A DNA stretch of 36,948 nucleotides, taken from contig JAISDW010000009.1 in assembly GCA_031264445.1 (NCBI GenBank), positions 1 to 36,948 of the forward strand, read 5' to 3'. Below the pieces are notes generated by a model. The model ran no database searches. It worked only from the letters and a program-made list of their open reading frames with translations, and was not told the origin of the DNA. Shown one piece after another: positions 8,676 through 17,244 of this stretch; position 1 is the stretch's first letter; every line of letters begins with the position of its first letter. This DNA is from Elusimicrobiota bacterium (GTDB lineage Bacteria; Elusimicrobiota; Elusimicrobia; Elusimicrobiales; Elusimicrobiaceae). The translations under genes were made by a program, and so were the position numbers.

Positions 8676-10559
8676 TTAACCTCCCACCGATACCGCGCCG
8701 AATTTGCACGCGGACGCGCACGCGCCGCATTTTATGCATTTTGAGGCGTCTATCTTATGCGCCTGCCTGACCTCGCCGCTTATTGCGCCCGCGGGGCAGA
8801 CGCGTTTGCACGCCGTGCAGCCCTTGCATTTGACGGCGTCTATAATATACTTGGCCAAAGCCTTACAGTTATTGGTAGGGCAGGTTTTATCCTTAATATG
8901 GGCCAGGTATTCGTCCTTAAAATATTTTATGGTTGAAAGCACTGGATTGGGCGCGCTTTTGCCCAGCCCGCAAAGCGATGAAACCTTAACCACATTGGCC
9001 AGGCCGTCAAGCAGGTCCAGCGTTTTTATCGTGGCTTTGCCTTCGCTGATGTCATTGAGCATATTAAGCATTTGTTTTGTGCCTTCGCGGCAGGATACGC
9101 ACTTGCCGCAGCTTTCGTTTTGCGTAAAGCCCATGAAGAACTTGGCGATATTGACCATGCAGGTCTTATCGTTCATCACCACCAGCCCGCCGGAGCCAAC
9201 CATCGCGCCTACGGATTTGAGCGAATCAAAATCCAGAGGCAAGTCCATGTGTTCTTTGGTAAGGCACCCGCCCGAAGGCCCGCCGATCTGCACGGCCTTG
9301 AAAGCGTTTAAATCCGCCTCGCCTTTGTCGTTGGCGGTGCCGCCGGCGATTTCGTTCACAATCTGGTGAATTGTGGAGCCGAAGGGCACCTCCACCAGAC
9401 CGCTGTTGCAGACGTGGCCAGTAAGCGCGAAAGTTTTTGTGCCCGGGGAAGCCGCCGTGCCCATTTTGCGGAATTCCGCCGCGCCTATGGCCATAACCTT
9501 GCCGATATTTGCCAGCGTTTCCACATTATTGATAACCGTGGGTTTGCCGAAGAGCCCGCTCTGCGCCGGAAAGGGCGGTTTGGGGCGCGGCATGCCGCGC
9601 TCGCCCTCGACGGAAGCGATTAAAGCCGTTTCCTCTCCGCATACAAAAGCGCCCGCGCCTTCCATTACATTAATCTTAAAATTATGGCCCGAGCCGAAGA
9701 TGCCGCACCCCAGAATCCCGGCTTCTTCCGCCTGCTTTATTGCAAAACGCACGCGCTCCACCGCAAGCGGATATTCCATACGCACATAAATATAACCTTC
9801 GTCCGCGCCTATGGCGCGCGCCGCGATTATCATGCCTTCCAGCACCGCGTGCGGGTCCCCCTCCATTACGCTGCGGTCCATGAAAGCGCCCGGGTCGCCC
9901 TCGTCGCCGTTGCAGATTACGTATTTTTTATCGCCCTTGCTCTGGCGCGTCAAATCCCACTTTCTGCCGGTGGGGAATCCGCCGCCGCCGCGGCCGCGCA
10001 GGCCGCTGTCGCTTATAGCTTTGCAGATTTCTTCGGGAGTCATTTCATTACAGGCTTTGGCCGCGCTGAAATAGCCGCCGCGGCTGATGTATTCATTGAT
10101 ATCGCCCGGGTTGATTCTGCCGCAATCCCTCAGCAGAAAGCGCGTTTGTTTTTTGTAAAAAGGTATATCCCCGCTTTTGGCGTATTTTTTGCCGTCGGCC
10201 GGGTTTTTGTAAAGCAGCCTTTCAACCGGCTCGTCTTTGAGGACGGTTTTTTCAATAAGTTCCTCAACGTCGCTTTCCTTTACTTTGGTGTAGAAAATAT
10301 CGCCGATGCTGAGCAGCGGGCCCTGCTGGCAGAAGCCCTGGCAGCCGCTTTTTGTGAGGTAGACTTCGCGGCAGCCTTCGGAAATCTGCAGGCTTACGTG
10401 GATTTTACGCTCCTCAAGGCCTTTTTTGAAGGCTTCAAATATTTTGAGCGAGCCGCTTGAAACGCAGCCCGTGCCCGCGCAGACGATAATCTTTTTGGTT
10501 ATATTTTTGTAATTTTTATCGTAAGCGTTTTTTATTGCGCCGAGATCGGTTTTAGGCAT
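8676..10559 (-). CDS. hydB: NuoF-like hydrogenase subunit HydB
   Basis: N-terminal thioredoxin-like Fd, FMN/NADH motif GRGGGGFPTGRKWDLTR, ESCGKCVSCREGT, two C-terminal [4Fe-4S] motifs. Confidence 0.94.
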   Translation of the reverse strand: MPKTDLGAIKNAYDKNYKNITKKIIVCAGTGCVSSGSLKIFEAFKKGLEERKIHVSLQISEGCREVYLTKSGCQGFCQQGPLLSIGDIFYTKVKESDVEELIEKTVLKDEPVERLLYKNPADGKKYAKSGDIPFYKKQTRFLLRDCGRINPGDINEYISRGGYFSAAKACNEMTPEEICKAISDSGLRGRGGGGFPTGRKWDLTRQSKGDKKYVICNGDEGDPGAFMDRSVMEGDPHAVLEGMIIAARAIGADEGYIYVRMEYPLAVERVRFAIKQAEEAGILGCGIFGSGHNFKINVMEGAGAFVCGEETALIASVEGERGMPRPKPPFPAQSGLFGKPTVINNVETLANIGKVMAIGAAEFRKMGTAASPGTKTFALTGHVCNSGLVEVPFGSTIHQIVNEIAGGTANDKGEADLNAFKAVQIGGPSGGCLTKEHMDLPLDFDSLKSVGAMVGSGGLVVMNDKTCMVNIAKFFMGFTQNESCGKCVSCREGTKQMLNMLNDISEGKATIKTLDLLDGLANVVKVSSLCGLGKSAPNPVLSTIKYFKDEYLAHIKDKTCPTNNCKALAKYIIDAVKCKGCTACKRVCPAGAISGEVRQAHKIDASKCIKCGACASACKFGAVSVGG

Positions 10560-11037
10560 TTGCTTTCTCCTTCGCGCAGACGGCGTCTATGAGCGCGGTC
10601 ATCTTTTCCGGCGTCATCTGCGGGTGGACTTCATCGTCCACCACCGCCACCGGCGCTATGCCGCACGCCCCCAGGCATGATACGCATTCCAAAGTAAACA
10701 TAAAATCGTTTGACGTATGTTTTTCGTCCGTAAGGCCCAGACGCTTTTTCGCCGCGTTTATTATGCCTTCGGATTTTTTTACGTGGCACGCCGTGCCGTC
10801 GCATATTTTTATGATATGCCTGCCTTTGGGCACGGTTGAGAAGTGGGAAAAGAAAGTCGCCACCCCGTACACTTTTGAAGGCGCTATACCCAGCGAGTTC
10901 GCCACAAAAGTCATGGCGTCCTGCGGCAGATAATTATACTGCTGCTGCACCTTCTGCAGGATAGGTATCAGTTTGCTTGGGTTATTGTCATACTCGTTGA
11001 GAATGGCAATAACGTCGTTCAGTTTTTCTAAGGACAT
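10552..11037 (-). CDS. hydC: NuoE-like hydrogenase subunit HydC
   Basis: 24-kDa subunit signature: VYGVATFFSHFS, CDGTACHVKKSEGI, CVSCLGACGIAPV. Confidence 0.93.
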   Translation of the reverse strand: MSLEKLNDVIAILNEYDNNPSKLIPILQKVQQQYNYLPQDAMTFVANSLGIAPSKVYGVATFFSHFSTVPKGRHIIKICDGTACHVKKSEGIINAAKKRLGLTDEKHTSNDFMFTLECVSCLGACGIAPVAVVDDEVHPQMTPEKMTALIDAVCAKEKANA

Positions 11038-11071
11038 CTTTTTTTAGTCTCCTGTAATAATTACGGCCGTG

Positions 11072-11815
11072 TTATTTGCGGGCCTGCGTTTCCGCCGCGA
11101 GCAGCTTCTGCGACAGCACGGAAAGCGACGCGCCTAAATCTTCGTTCTGCACTATAATATCCGGCGGGCAGCTGAGCCTCACGGAAGAAAAATTCCAGAT
11201 AGCCTTTATCCCCGCTTTTATAAGCAGGTCCGCCGAGGGCTGGGACTGGCCGGCCGGCACGGTGATAATGGCGAATTTTATTTTAAGCCTTTTAATAAGG
11301 TCAAGGGCCTTTTCAACGGAAAATATTTTTTTGCCGTTAATTTCCGTCCCCTGCAGCCGCGGGTCAATGTCGCACGCGGCAATGATATTAAGCGAATATT
11401 TCGCAAACCCGCCGTAAGAGGCCAGCGCGCGGCCGATATTGCCCACGCCGATCAAAAAAGCGTCCATCTTATCATTGAAACCGAGGAAGTCTTCTATATG
11501 TTTGATAAGTTCCGCGCGGCTGTAGCCGTGCTTTGGGCGGCCTGCGAAACCGGCGCAGGCGATATCCTTGCGCACCTGTATCGCGGTAAAGCCGAAGTTA
11601 TCCGCTATCTGGCCGGAAGACACGCAATCCGCATCCTGGCTTTTGAGGTAATCAAGATAAATAAGTAAACGTCTTATTGCAAGCTCCGGCGCGGGGCGCG
11701 GCGCGGCACTGCGCGCCCGCTTTATGCGGGCGGCATTTTTTGGACGGGCCAAGTTTTGCGTTGAGACCATAAAATACCCCGCTTGAATACGCGCAAAAGT
11801 ATCCGCAGCACCCAA
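11072..11815 (-). CDS. rex: Redox-sensing transcriptional repressor Rex
   Basis: N-terminal winged helix (SSGQIADNFGFTAIQVRKDIACAGFAGRPKHGY) and NAD(H)-binding GVGNIGRALASY. True start may be the internal ATG at 11770 (MVSTQ). Confidence 0.93.
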   Translation of the reverse strand: MGAADTFARIQAGYFMVSTQNLARPKNAARIKRARSAAPRPAPELAIRRLLIYLDYLKSQDADCVSSGQIADNFGFTAIQVRKDIACAGFAGRPKHGYSRAELIKHIEDFLGFNDKMDAFLIGVGNIGRALASYGGFAKYSLNIIAACDIDPRLQGTEINGKKIFSVEKALDLIKRLKIKFAIITVPAGQSQPSADLLIKAGIKAIWNFSSVRLSCPPDIIVQNEDLGASLSVLSQKLLAAETQARK

Positions 11816-11878
11816 CCGGACTGGAATCCTGCCGCCTCAAAGCGGGCTTTGTTGATATTTTTTTAAAGGAAGCACTAA

Positions 11879-11896
11879 TTGATAATTAATTATCAA
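11879..11896. promoter_or_regulatory. Candidate Rex operator TTGATAATTAATTATCAA
   Basis: Perfect 18-bp palindrome (22 bp including AATT...AATT, 11877..11898) with 7-4-7 layout like the Rex consensus TTGTKAA-N4-TTMACAA; sits just downstream of the predicted -10 of the rex-hyd operon. Confidence 0.75.
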
Positions 11897-11900
11897 TTTA

Positions 11901-11929
11901 ATTTTATCAATAAAGGAAGTTTATGTCAA
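11901..11929 (-). promoter_or_regulatory. Sigma70-like promoter for the rex-hyd operon
   Basis: On the minus strand: TTGACA (11929..11924) - 17 nt - TAAAAT (11906..11901). Confidence 0.75.
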
Positions 11930-12004
11930 CAGCATTATTGTAATGCGCCGGCCGTTTTCTCCCTTTTATAAAGGGGATTGTTCTGATTTTGTATATTTAG
12001 GCAA

Positions 12005-12163
12005 TTTTCTCCCTTTTGTAAAGGGAGTGGCGCGAAGCGCCGAGGGATTTAATGGCAGTAAAGTTGTAAATGACTCTTTATTAATAACAGCTTATATTAA
12101 ATCCTCCGGCGCGAAGTGACAATTGTCACTTCGCGCCACCTCCTTTACTAAAGGAGGAAAAAG
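12005..12163. repeat. Family A full palindromic element (with partial leader 11953..12004)
   Basis: TTTTCTCCCTTTTGTAAAGGGAGTGGCGCGAAGCGCCGAGGGATTTAA ... TTAAATCCTCCGGCGCGAAGTGACAATTGTCACTTCGCGCCACCTCCTTTACTAAAGGAGG. Confidence 0.85.
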
Positions 12164-12168
12164 ACATA

Positions 12169-12342
12169 TTAATTTGTATAGCACGGCGGCCAGAAGCAAT
12201 TGTTTGAAACGGTGTTTGTAAAACCGATATCCGCGCAGGTTAGAGTCAGCGGCAGCTTGCGTCCTTCAATGCAAATCAGCTGGTCTGTATCTATAGGCAT
12301 ATACAGCATATATTTGCTTCTTCCGTTTAAAGCCAAATGAAT
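12169..12342 (-). pseudogene. C-terminal fragment of the IS-interrupted pilin
   Basis: Open minus-strand frame without start: IHLALNGRSKYMLYMPIDTDQLICIEGRKLPLTLTCADIGFTNTVSNNCFWPPCYTN*; directly abuts the IS200-type end hairpin. Confidence 0.75.
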
Positions 12343-12888
12343 CTCTATGGGCTTACGCCCATAGTCTCACTTTATTCAAACAAAGTTTGCCCTAAATCCT
12401 CTTTCCCCTGCTCCTCAACGTACAACTTTATCATTTCCTCATTCACTCCTACTGTACTTACCATGTACCCCTCGGACCAAATCCCATCTGTTCCCCAGTA
12501 CAATCTTTGTAAGTATCCGTATTTTTCTTTCATCGCTTTCCCAGTATTGCATTTTATTATACGCACCACATCGCTAACGCTCATTTTGGGCGGAATACTT
12601 ACAACCATGTGCACGTGGTCCATATCGTGGTTACAATTTTCTATCTCTATCTCGGGATAATGGGATCTTATACGCCTAAGCAGTTTTAAAAAATACTCAT
12701 GGACCCCTGCCGGCCTAAATACTTTCCTACGGTATTTTGTGTTAAATACTAAATGGTATTTGCAATAGTAGACACTATGTCCTTGTTTTTTTAATCGCAT
12801 GCTTCTATCTTACTATTTTCTATCGCGACGAACATCGGGCACGGATTTAGGGAGGAACTCCCTCCACGGGCTTACGCCCGTGGATTCA
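12343..12888 (-). mobile_element. IS200-type insertion sequence (tnpA only); ends approximate
   Basis: TnpA ORF bracketed by two hairpins sharing the core GGGCTTACGCCC: CTATGGGC-TTAC-GCCCATAG (12345..12364) and CCACGGGC-TTAC-GCCCGTGG (12864..12883). Confidence 0.85.
12372..12800 (-). CDS. tnpA: IS200/IS605-family Y1 (HUH) transposase TnpA
   Basis: HSVYYCKYHLVFNTKYRRKVF...HDMDHVHMVVSIPPKMSVSDVVRIIK, typical TnpA Y1 pattern. Confidence 0.95.
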   Translation of the reverse strand: MRLKKQGHSVYYCKYHLVFNTKYRRKVFRPAGVHEYFLKLLRRIRSHYPEIEIENCNHDMDHVHMVVSIPPKMSVSDVVRIIKCNTGKAMKEKYGYLQRLYWGTDGIWSEGYMVSTVGVNEEMIKLYVEEQGKEDLGQTLFE

Positions 12889-13249
12889 AGTTCGGTACAT
12901 ATTGAATTTTTTCGCCGTCAAGCGGTCCTATAAAAGCCGCCTTGCCGGAACTTTCTATTACGGAGGAAAATTTATCGCAGACAAGATAATTAAGGGTACT
13001 GACCTGCTCCATTGAGCAACCGGGGAAACTTATATCCAGCTCGCCATAATTTGCGGGGTTGTAGCCGCGCGCCATCTTAAATATCTTTATGGCATTGTTT
13101 ATGGTTTTGATAACGGATATCTGCTGGGCCGCGGTACTCCTGTTCACGGCTTTTTGATATTGCGGCAACGCGATTGCGGCCAAAATGCCGATAATTAAAA
13201 CAACTACTAATAATTCAATTAGAGTAAAAGCCTTTTTATTCAGTTTCAT
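12872..13249 (-). pseudogene. N-terminal part of a type IV pilin-like protein truncated by IS insertion
   Basis: MKLNKKAFTLIELLVVVLIIGILAAIALPQYQKAV pilin N-terminus; reading frame ends in the IS hairpin (...QYVPNLNPRA*). Confidence 0.85.
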
Positions 13250-13327
13250 TTGTTTCCCCTAGTGGATTTAGTTATATGCCTACATAATTATATACTAAAA
13301 CCAATTCGCTTGTGCAAGGGGGTAAGC

Positions 13328-13360
13328 AAAATCCCCGCGTATTTAATACGCGGGGATTTT
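13328..13360 (-). terminator. Hairpin terminator downstream of the CCA-adding enzyme gene
   Basis: AAAATCCCCGCGTA-TTTAA-TACGCGGGGATTTT, perfect stem with A/T flanks. Confidence 0.7.
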
Positions 13361-13400
13361 AGTGCGGTTAAATTTTTCACTCTTGTTTTACATTATTCTT

Positions 13401-13453
13401 CCTCTCCCTTCGTGATGGGAGAGGGTTAGGGTGAGGGCGGAAATTATCTTCTC
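13401..13453. repeat. Repeat family D copy 1
   Basis: CCTCTCCCTTCGTGATGGGAGAGGGTTAGGGTGAGGGCGGAAATTATCTTCTC; about 49/53 nt shared with 35606..35658. Confidence 0.8.
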
Positions 13454-13495
13454 CCTTTTGTAAAGGGAGTGGCGCGAAGCGCCGAGTGATTTAAG
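13449..13495. repeat. Family A repeat, left arm only
   Basis: TTCTCCCTTTTGTAAAGGGAGTGGCGCGAAGCGCCGAGTGATTTAA, same as the left arm of full elements. Confidence 0.8.
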
Positions 13496-13526
13496 TGCAG
13501 TAAAATTGAAAGACCGTAAAATCGTA

Positions 13527-14636
13527 TTAAACTTTAAAAATCTTAAGCGCTTCTTTTTTGGTTCTTATTTCGCCGGCGAATTGCAGACGGGCGGTTTTCC
13601 TGAGCGCCGCACCCAGCGCGCCGCCCTGCAGGCCCAGCTTCTGCAAATCCCCACCGGCAATGACAAGCGGGCGCAAAGCGGCGGCAGGAAGGCCGGGCGC
13701 ATATAATCGGGCAATCTTTTTCTGCGCGGCGTTCAGCGGGCGCGCAAGAGCGCGTTTATTTTCAAAAAAATCAACTACGGCAACGCATTCATTGTAAAGC
13801 CCGCGCTCCAAACGCAGCGACTTTAAGAAATCCGCGCCTTTAGCGCCCTGCGCCAGGGCAAGCAGCGTAAGCCGCGCGGACAAATCTTGAACCTTTTCAA
13901 TAGCCGGCGGGCATTTTAGGCCCGCGTAAACAAATTTTAGCGCGCCGTATTCGGCCGCCAGCTTCAAAGCGGGCAGCGGGTTTTTTTCTTCCAGGATTTT
14001 CAGGAGCTCCTGCCGCACGCGCTCGCGCGAGAGCAGGCTTATAAACCCGCCGCGCACGGCGGCTTTCAGCAGTTTTTCCGTAGCAGGCTCAAGCCGCCAG
14101 CCAAAACGCGCTGCAAAGCGCACAGCGCGGAAAACTCTTGTAGGGTCGTCCTCAAAACTTTTGGGGTGAAGGATTTTTACAATTCCCGCGTCTATTGCAG
14201 CGCGGGATTCAAATAAATCATAACTTTTAAAAAATTCCGACGGCAGCAGGCTTAAGGCCCAGGCGTTTGCGGTAAAATCCCTGCGGTATAAATCATCTTC
14301 AAGATTGCCCGCGGCTACGTGCGGCAGCGCGGCGGGTTTATCATAAACCTCCTTGCGGCAGCGCACAAAATCAATTTTAAGGCCGCCGTCAAAAACCGCG
14401 CGCGCGGTGCCGAAATTATTAAAATAAACCGCCCGCGCGCCGTAATTTTTTATGCAGAAATCCACCAGCGGCCGCGTATCGCCAAGCGCGCAGATATCAA
14501 TATCACAAGTATTTTTGCCAAGGTAATAATCCCGCGCGAAGCCGCCCACCGCCCACGCCTTAAGGCCCGCGCGCGCGGCGGCCGCGCCAATGGCGGCAAG
14601 TATTTTGAGCTGCGCTTTATTGCCGGCCGCGCGCAT
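13527..14636 (-). CDS. CCA-adding enzyme / poly(A) polymerase family nucleotidyltransferase
   Basis: AVGGFARDYYLGKNTCDIDICALGD nucleotidyltransferase motif; RRDFTANAWAL; DDPTRVFRAVRFAARFGW. Confidence 0.92.
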   Translation of the reverse strand: MRAAGNKAQLKILAAIGAAAARAGLKAWAVGGFARDYYLGKNTCDIDICALGDTRPLVDFCIKNYGARAVYFNNFGTARAVFDGGLKIDFVRCRKEVYDKPAALPHVAAGNLEDDLYRRDFTANAWALSLLPSEFFKSYDLFESRAAIDAGIVKILHPKSFEDDPTRVFRAVRFAARFGWRLEPATEKLLKAAVRGGFISLLSRERVRQELLKILEEKNPLPALKLAAEYGALKFVYAGLKCPPAIEKVQDLSARLTLLALAQGAKGADFLKSLRLERGLYNECVAVVDFFENKRALARPLNAAQKKIARLYAPGLPAAALRPLVIAGGDLQKLGLQGGALGAALRKTARLQFAGEIRTKKEALKIFKV

Positions 14637-14638
14637 TT

Positions 14639-15274
14639 TTATATCCTCGGCGGCAGCGGCGTGCCGGCGGAAATATCTTTTATAAAAGCCGCAAGCAGCC
14701 CCATGGCCGGATTTTGGGCCAGCACTTCTTTTGAGGCTTTAAGCGCGGTTTCTTTATTATAATCCGCGACGGCGACCGGAATATAAAACGGCCAGCCCTT
14801 CACGCGCGCTGTGGCGCGCCGCAGCGGCGCAAGTTTAAAACCCTGCTGCGCGGCAAAAGCGGCTATGACTTCGCTCTGCTCGCTTATTTTGGCCTCGTAA
14901 TCAAGCATGGCCTTAAGCTCTTCAAGACCGCGTAGGAAAAAAGGCTCATAGTCAATCTTCATACCGGGCAGATTTTCTTTAAGCAGTTTAAAATCGGCCC
15001 GCATTTTGGTTGTTACTTTTTCAAAATCTTTTTTATCCGCATTGGGCGCGACGAAAGCCAAAAGCTGGGCGGGAGGGTCAAAATAAATTATATTGCGGTC
15101 GTGGTAGAAGAACCTGCCGCACTCGGGGCATTGGACGAGATTAAGCTCTCCGCCGAGTAGGGCCTGCTTTAAATTCTCGTCCTCATCCGCGCCGATTAAG
15201 GCCCAGAATTCCGCTTCAAAAGGTTCGCAGCCGCCGGGGCAGGCCGCGCCGCCCGAACTTTTAATTGATTTCAT
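14639..15274 (-). CDS. CpXC-domain-like protein
   Basis: CPGGC...QCPECGRFFYHD metal-binding style N-terminus; ends 2 nt upstream of the CCA-adding enzyme start. Confidence 0.5.
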   Translation of the reverse strand: MKSIKSSGGAACPGGCEPFEAEFWALIGADEDENLKQALLGGELNLVQCPECGRFFYHDRNIIYFDPPAQLLAFVAPNADKKDFEKVTTKMRADFKLLKENLPGMKIDYEPFFLRGLEELKAMLDYEAKISEQSEVIAAFAAQQGFKLAPLRRATARVKGWPFYIPVAVADYNKETALKASKEVLAQNPAMGLLAAFIKDISAGTPLPPRI

Positions 15275-15325
15275 ATATTATAGTTTACCAAATAACGGCG
15301 CGGCAAAATGTTAAAATAATTATAT

Positions 15326-15398
15326 GCCCCGTTAGCTCAACCGGATAGAGTATCGGTCTTCGGAACCGAGGGTATAGGTTCAAATCCTTTACGGGGCA
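15326..15398 (+). tRNA. tRNA-Arg (anticodon TCG)
   Basis: GCCCCGT/ACGGGGC acceptor stem; anticodon stem TCGGT-CTTCGGA-ACCGA; T-arm GGTTCAAATCC; discriminator A. Confidence 0.93.
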
Positions 15399-15503
15399 CG
15401 GTTTTGCGGACGCAGTGCCGTAATCGGTCCGGCCCAGATTGCGGCATACACGGCGGCCCCAATTTGGTAAAATAAACTATATTATTTCAAAGGAGTTTTT
15501 CTT

Positions 15504-16259
15504 ATGGGCGGACATTCGCATTGGGCGGGCATAAAACACAAAAAGGCTTTGGTTGACGCAAAGAAAGGCAAAGTCTTCACCAAAATTATAAGGGAAATTA
15601 CCATAGCGGCCAAACTGGGCGGCGCGGATTTGAACAGCAATGCCCGCCTGCGCAAAGCGGTAGACGACGCCAAAAATGCCAATATGCCGGCCGACAATGT
15701 AAAACGCGCAATAATGAAAGGCACGGGCCAAATCCCGGGCACGGTTTACGAGGAAATTACCTACGAAGGCTACGGGCCGGGCTCCGTCGCCGTCATAGTG
15801 GAATGTACAACCGACAATAAAAACAGAACCTTCTCCGAAATACGCAAAAAATTTACCGATAAGGGCGGCAATACCGGCACGCCGGGCTCGGTGGCTTATA
15901 TGTTCGCAAAAAAGGGTTTGATTCTGGTTGACAAGACCGCCGTATCCGAGGAAGATTTGATGAATATCGCGCTTGAGGCCGGCGCGGAGGACATCAAAAC
16001 CCAGGCCGAAGGTTATGAAATTATCACGCCCGTTGAAGCTTTTGAAGCCGTCAAAACCGCCGTTGAAGCCAAGGGAATAAAGCCCGTCTCGGCGGAGCTG
16101 AGCATGCTGCCCTCCAACGAGGTTGAAATTAAGGACGTTGAAACCGCTTCAAAAATCCTCGCCATGATTGAAAACCTGGAAGAGCATGACGACGTTAAAG
16201 AAGTTTATTCCAACTACAGCATACCGGACGATATTCTGGCAAAAATAGAAAGCAAATAA
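15504..16259 (+). CDS. yebC: YebC/PmpR family protein
   Basis: MGGHSHWAGIKHKKALVDAKKGKVFTKI signature. Confidence 0.96.
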   Translation: MGGHSHWAGIKHKKALVDAKKGKVFTKIIREITIAAKLGGADLNSNARLRKAVDDAKNANMPADNVKRAIMKGTGQIPGTVYEEITYEGYGPGSVAVIVECTTDNKNRTFSEIRKKFTDKGGNTGTPGSVAYMFAKKGLILVDKTAVSEEDLMNIALEAGAEDIKTQAEGYEIITPVEAFEAVKTAVEAKGIKPVSAELSMLPSNEVEIKDVETASKILAMIENLEEHDDVKEVYSNYSIPDDILAKIESK

Positions 16260-16293
16260 TTTAAGCCCGCGTTTTGCGCGGCGCGCAAACCAA

Positions 16294-16848
16294 ATGAACG
16301 CGAGAGTTTTGGGCATAGACCCCGGATTAGACAGAACCGGCTGGGCCGTCGTAAAAAACGACGGGCCGGCCGGTATGGTTTTGGAGGCGTGCGGCCTTAT
16401 CCACACGCCGGCGGCTTTTGAGCTGCCGCAGCGGCTTGATATTATTTACGGTGAGATAAAAAAAGTCGCAGCCTTATTTGCGCCGCAGGCCGCCGCGATG
16501 GAGGAGATGTTCTTCCTGAAACGCGCGATGACAATGTCCCACACCATACAGACGCGCGGGGTTATACTGCTTGCGCTGCATCAATGCGGCCTGGGCGTGA
16601 GTGTGTACCAGCCAAAAAAAGTGAAGCTGACAGTTGCCGGCAGCGGCGCGGCCGATAAAAAACAAATGCAGCGCATGGTGCAGCTTACGCTGCGTCTTAA
16701 AGAACAGCTGCGCCCCGACGACGCGGCCGACGCCGCGGCCATAGCCGTCTGCCATCTCAAGACCGCGCCCGCAGCCGCGCAGATTGCCGCACAGCAGAAA
16801 TTTCTGGACAAATTAAAGCAGGCCCGCGCGCAGCAATCCCGCCGTTAA
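16294..16848 (+). CDS. ruvC: Holliday junction endodeoxyribonuclease RuvC
   Basis: VLGIDPGLDRTGWAVV; AAMEEMFF; DDAADAAAIAVCH. Confidence 0.96.
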   Translation: MNARVLGIDPGLDRTGWAVVKNDGPAGMVLEACGLIHTPAAFELPQRLDIIYGEIKKVAALFAPQAAAMEEMFFLKRAMTMSHTIQTRGVILLALHQCGLGVSVYQPKKVKLTVAGSGAADKKQMQRMVQLTLRLKEQLRPDDAADAAAIAVCHLKTAPAAAQIAAQQKFLDKLKQARAQQSRR

Positions 16849-16864
16849 ATGCTTTGCCCTGTGC

Positions 16865-16919
16865 CATTTTCTACCTTTAGTAAAAAGCATTGTTTTGGTT
16901 TTGGATATTTGGGCAGTTT
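16865..16919. repeat. Family A leader module
   Basis: TTTTCTACCTTTAGTAAAAAGCATTGTTTTGGTTTTGGATATTTGGGCAGTTTTCT, similar to 11953..12004 and 18392..18435. Confidence 0.6.
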
Positions 16920-16971
16920 TCTACCTTTCGTAAAGAAAGCGGCTCGCAATAGCGGTGCGGAGCATATGCCG

Positions 16972-17143
16972 TTTTCTCCCTTTTGTAAAGGGAGTACCAC
17001 GGCGTAGCGTAGCGAAGACGGGGGAGGGATTTAAGATAAGCCGTTATTAATAAAGAGTAGTTTACGATTTTATAACTTTACGGCTTTACGGCCTTTAAAT
17101 CCCTCGGCGCTTCGCGCCACTCCCTTTACAAAAGGGAGCAAAA
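16972..17143. repeat. Family A full palindromic element
   Basis: TTTTCTCCCTTTTGTAAAGGGAG...GGGATTTAA - centre - TTTAAATCCCTCGGCGCTTCGCGCCACTCCCTTTACAAAAGGGAG. Confidence 0.85.
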
Positions 17144-17164
17144 CTTGCGCATGACAACAAAAGA

Positions 17165-17193
17165 AACGCCCCGCAATAAAAACGCGGGGCGTT
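17165..17193 (-). terminator. Hairpin terminator downstream of 17245..18057
   Basis: AACGCCCCGC...GCGGGGCGTT stem followed on the minus strand by TTCTTTTGTTG. Confidence 0.6.
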
Positions 17194-17244
17194 AAACTAA
17201 ACAACAAACTAACTCATTACATCAAGGCAACTACAAATTTCAAT

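Noticed and set aside
7049-10460. Long plus-strand ORFs opposite hydA/hydB (7049..7714, 7905..8351, 8704..9369, 9684..10460)
   Set aside because: Antisense shadows of high-GC coding sequence; no recognisable protein features, and the opposite strand has unambiguous HydA/HydB motifs.
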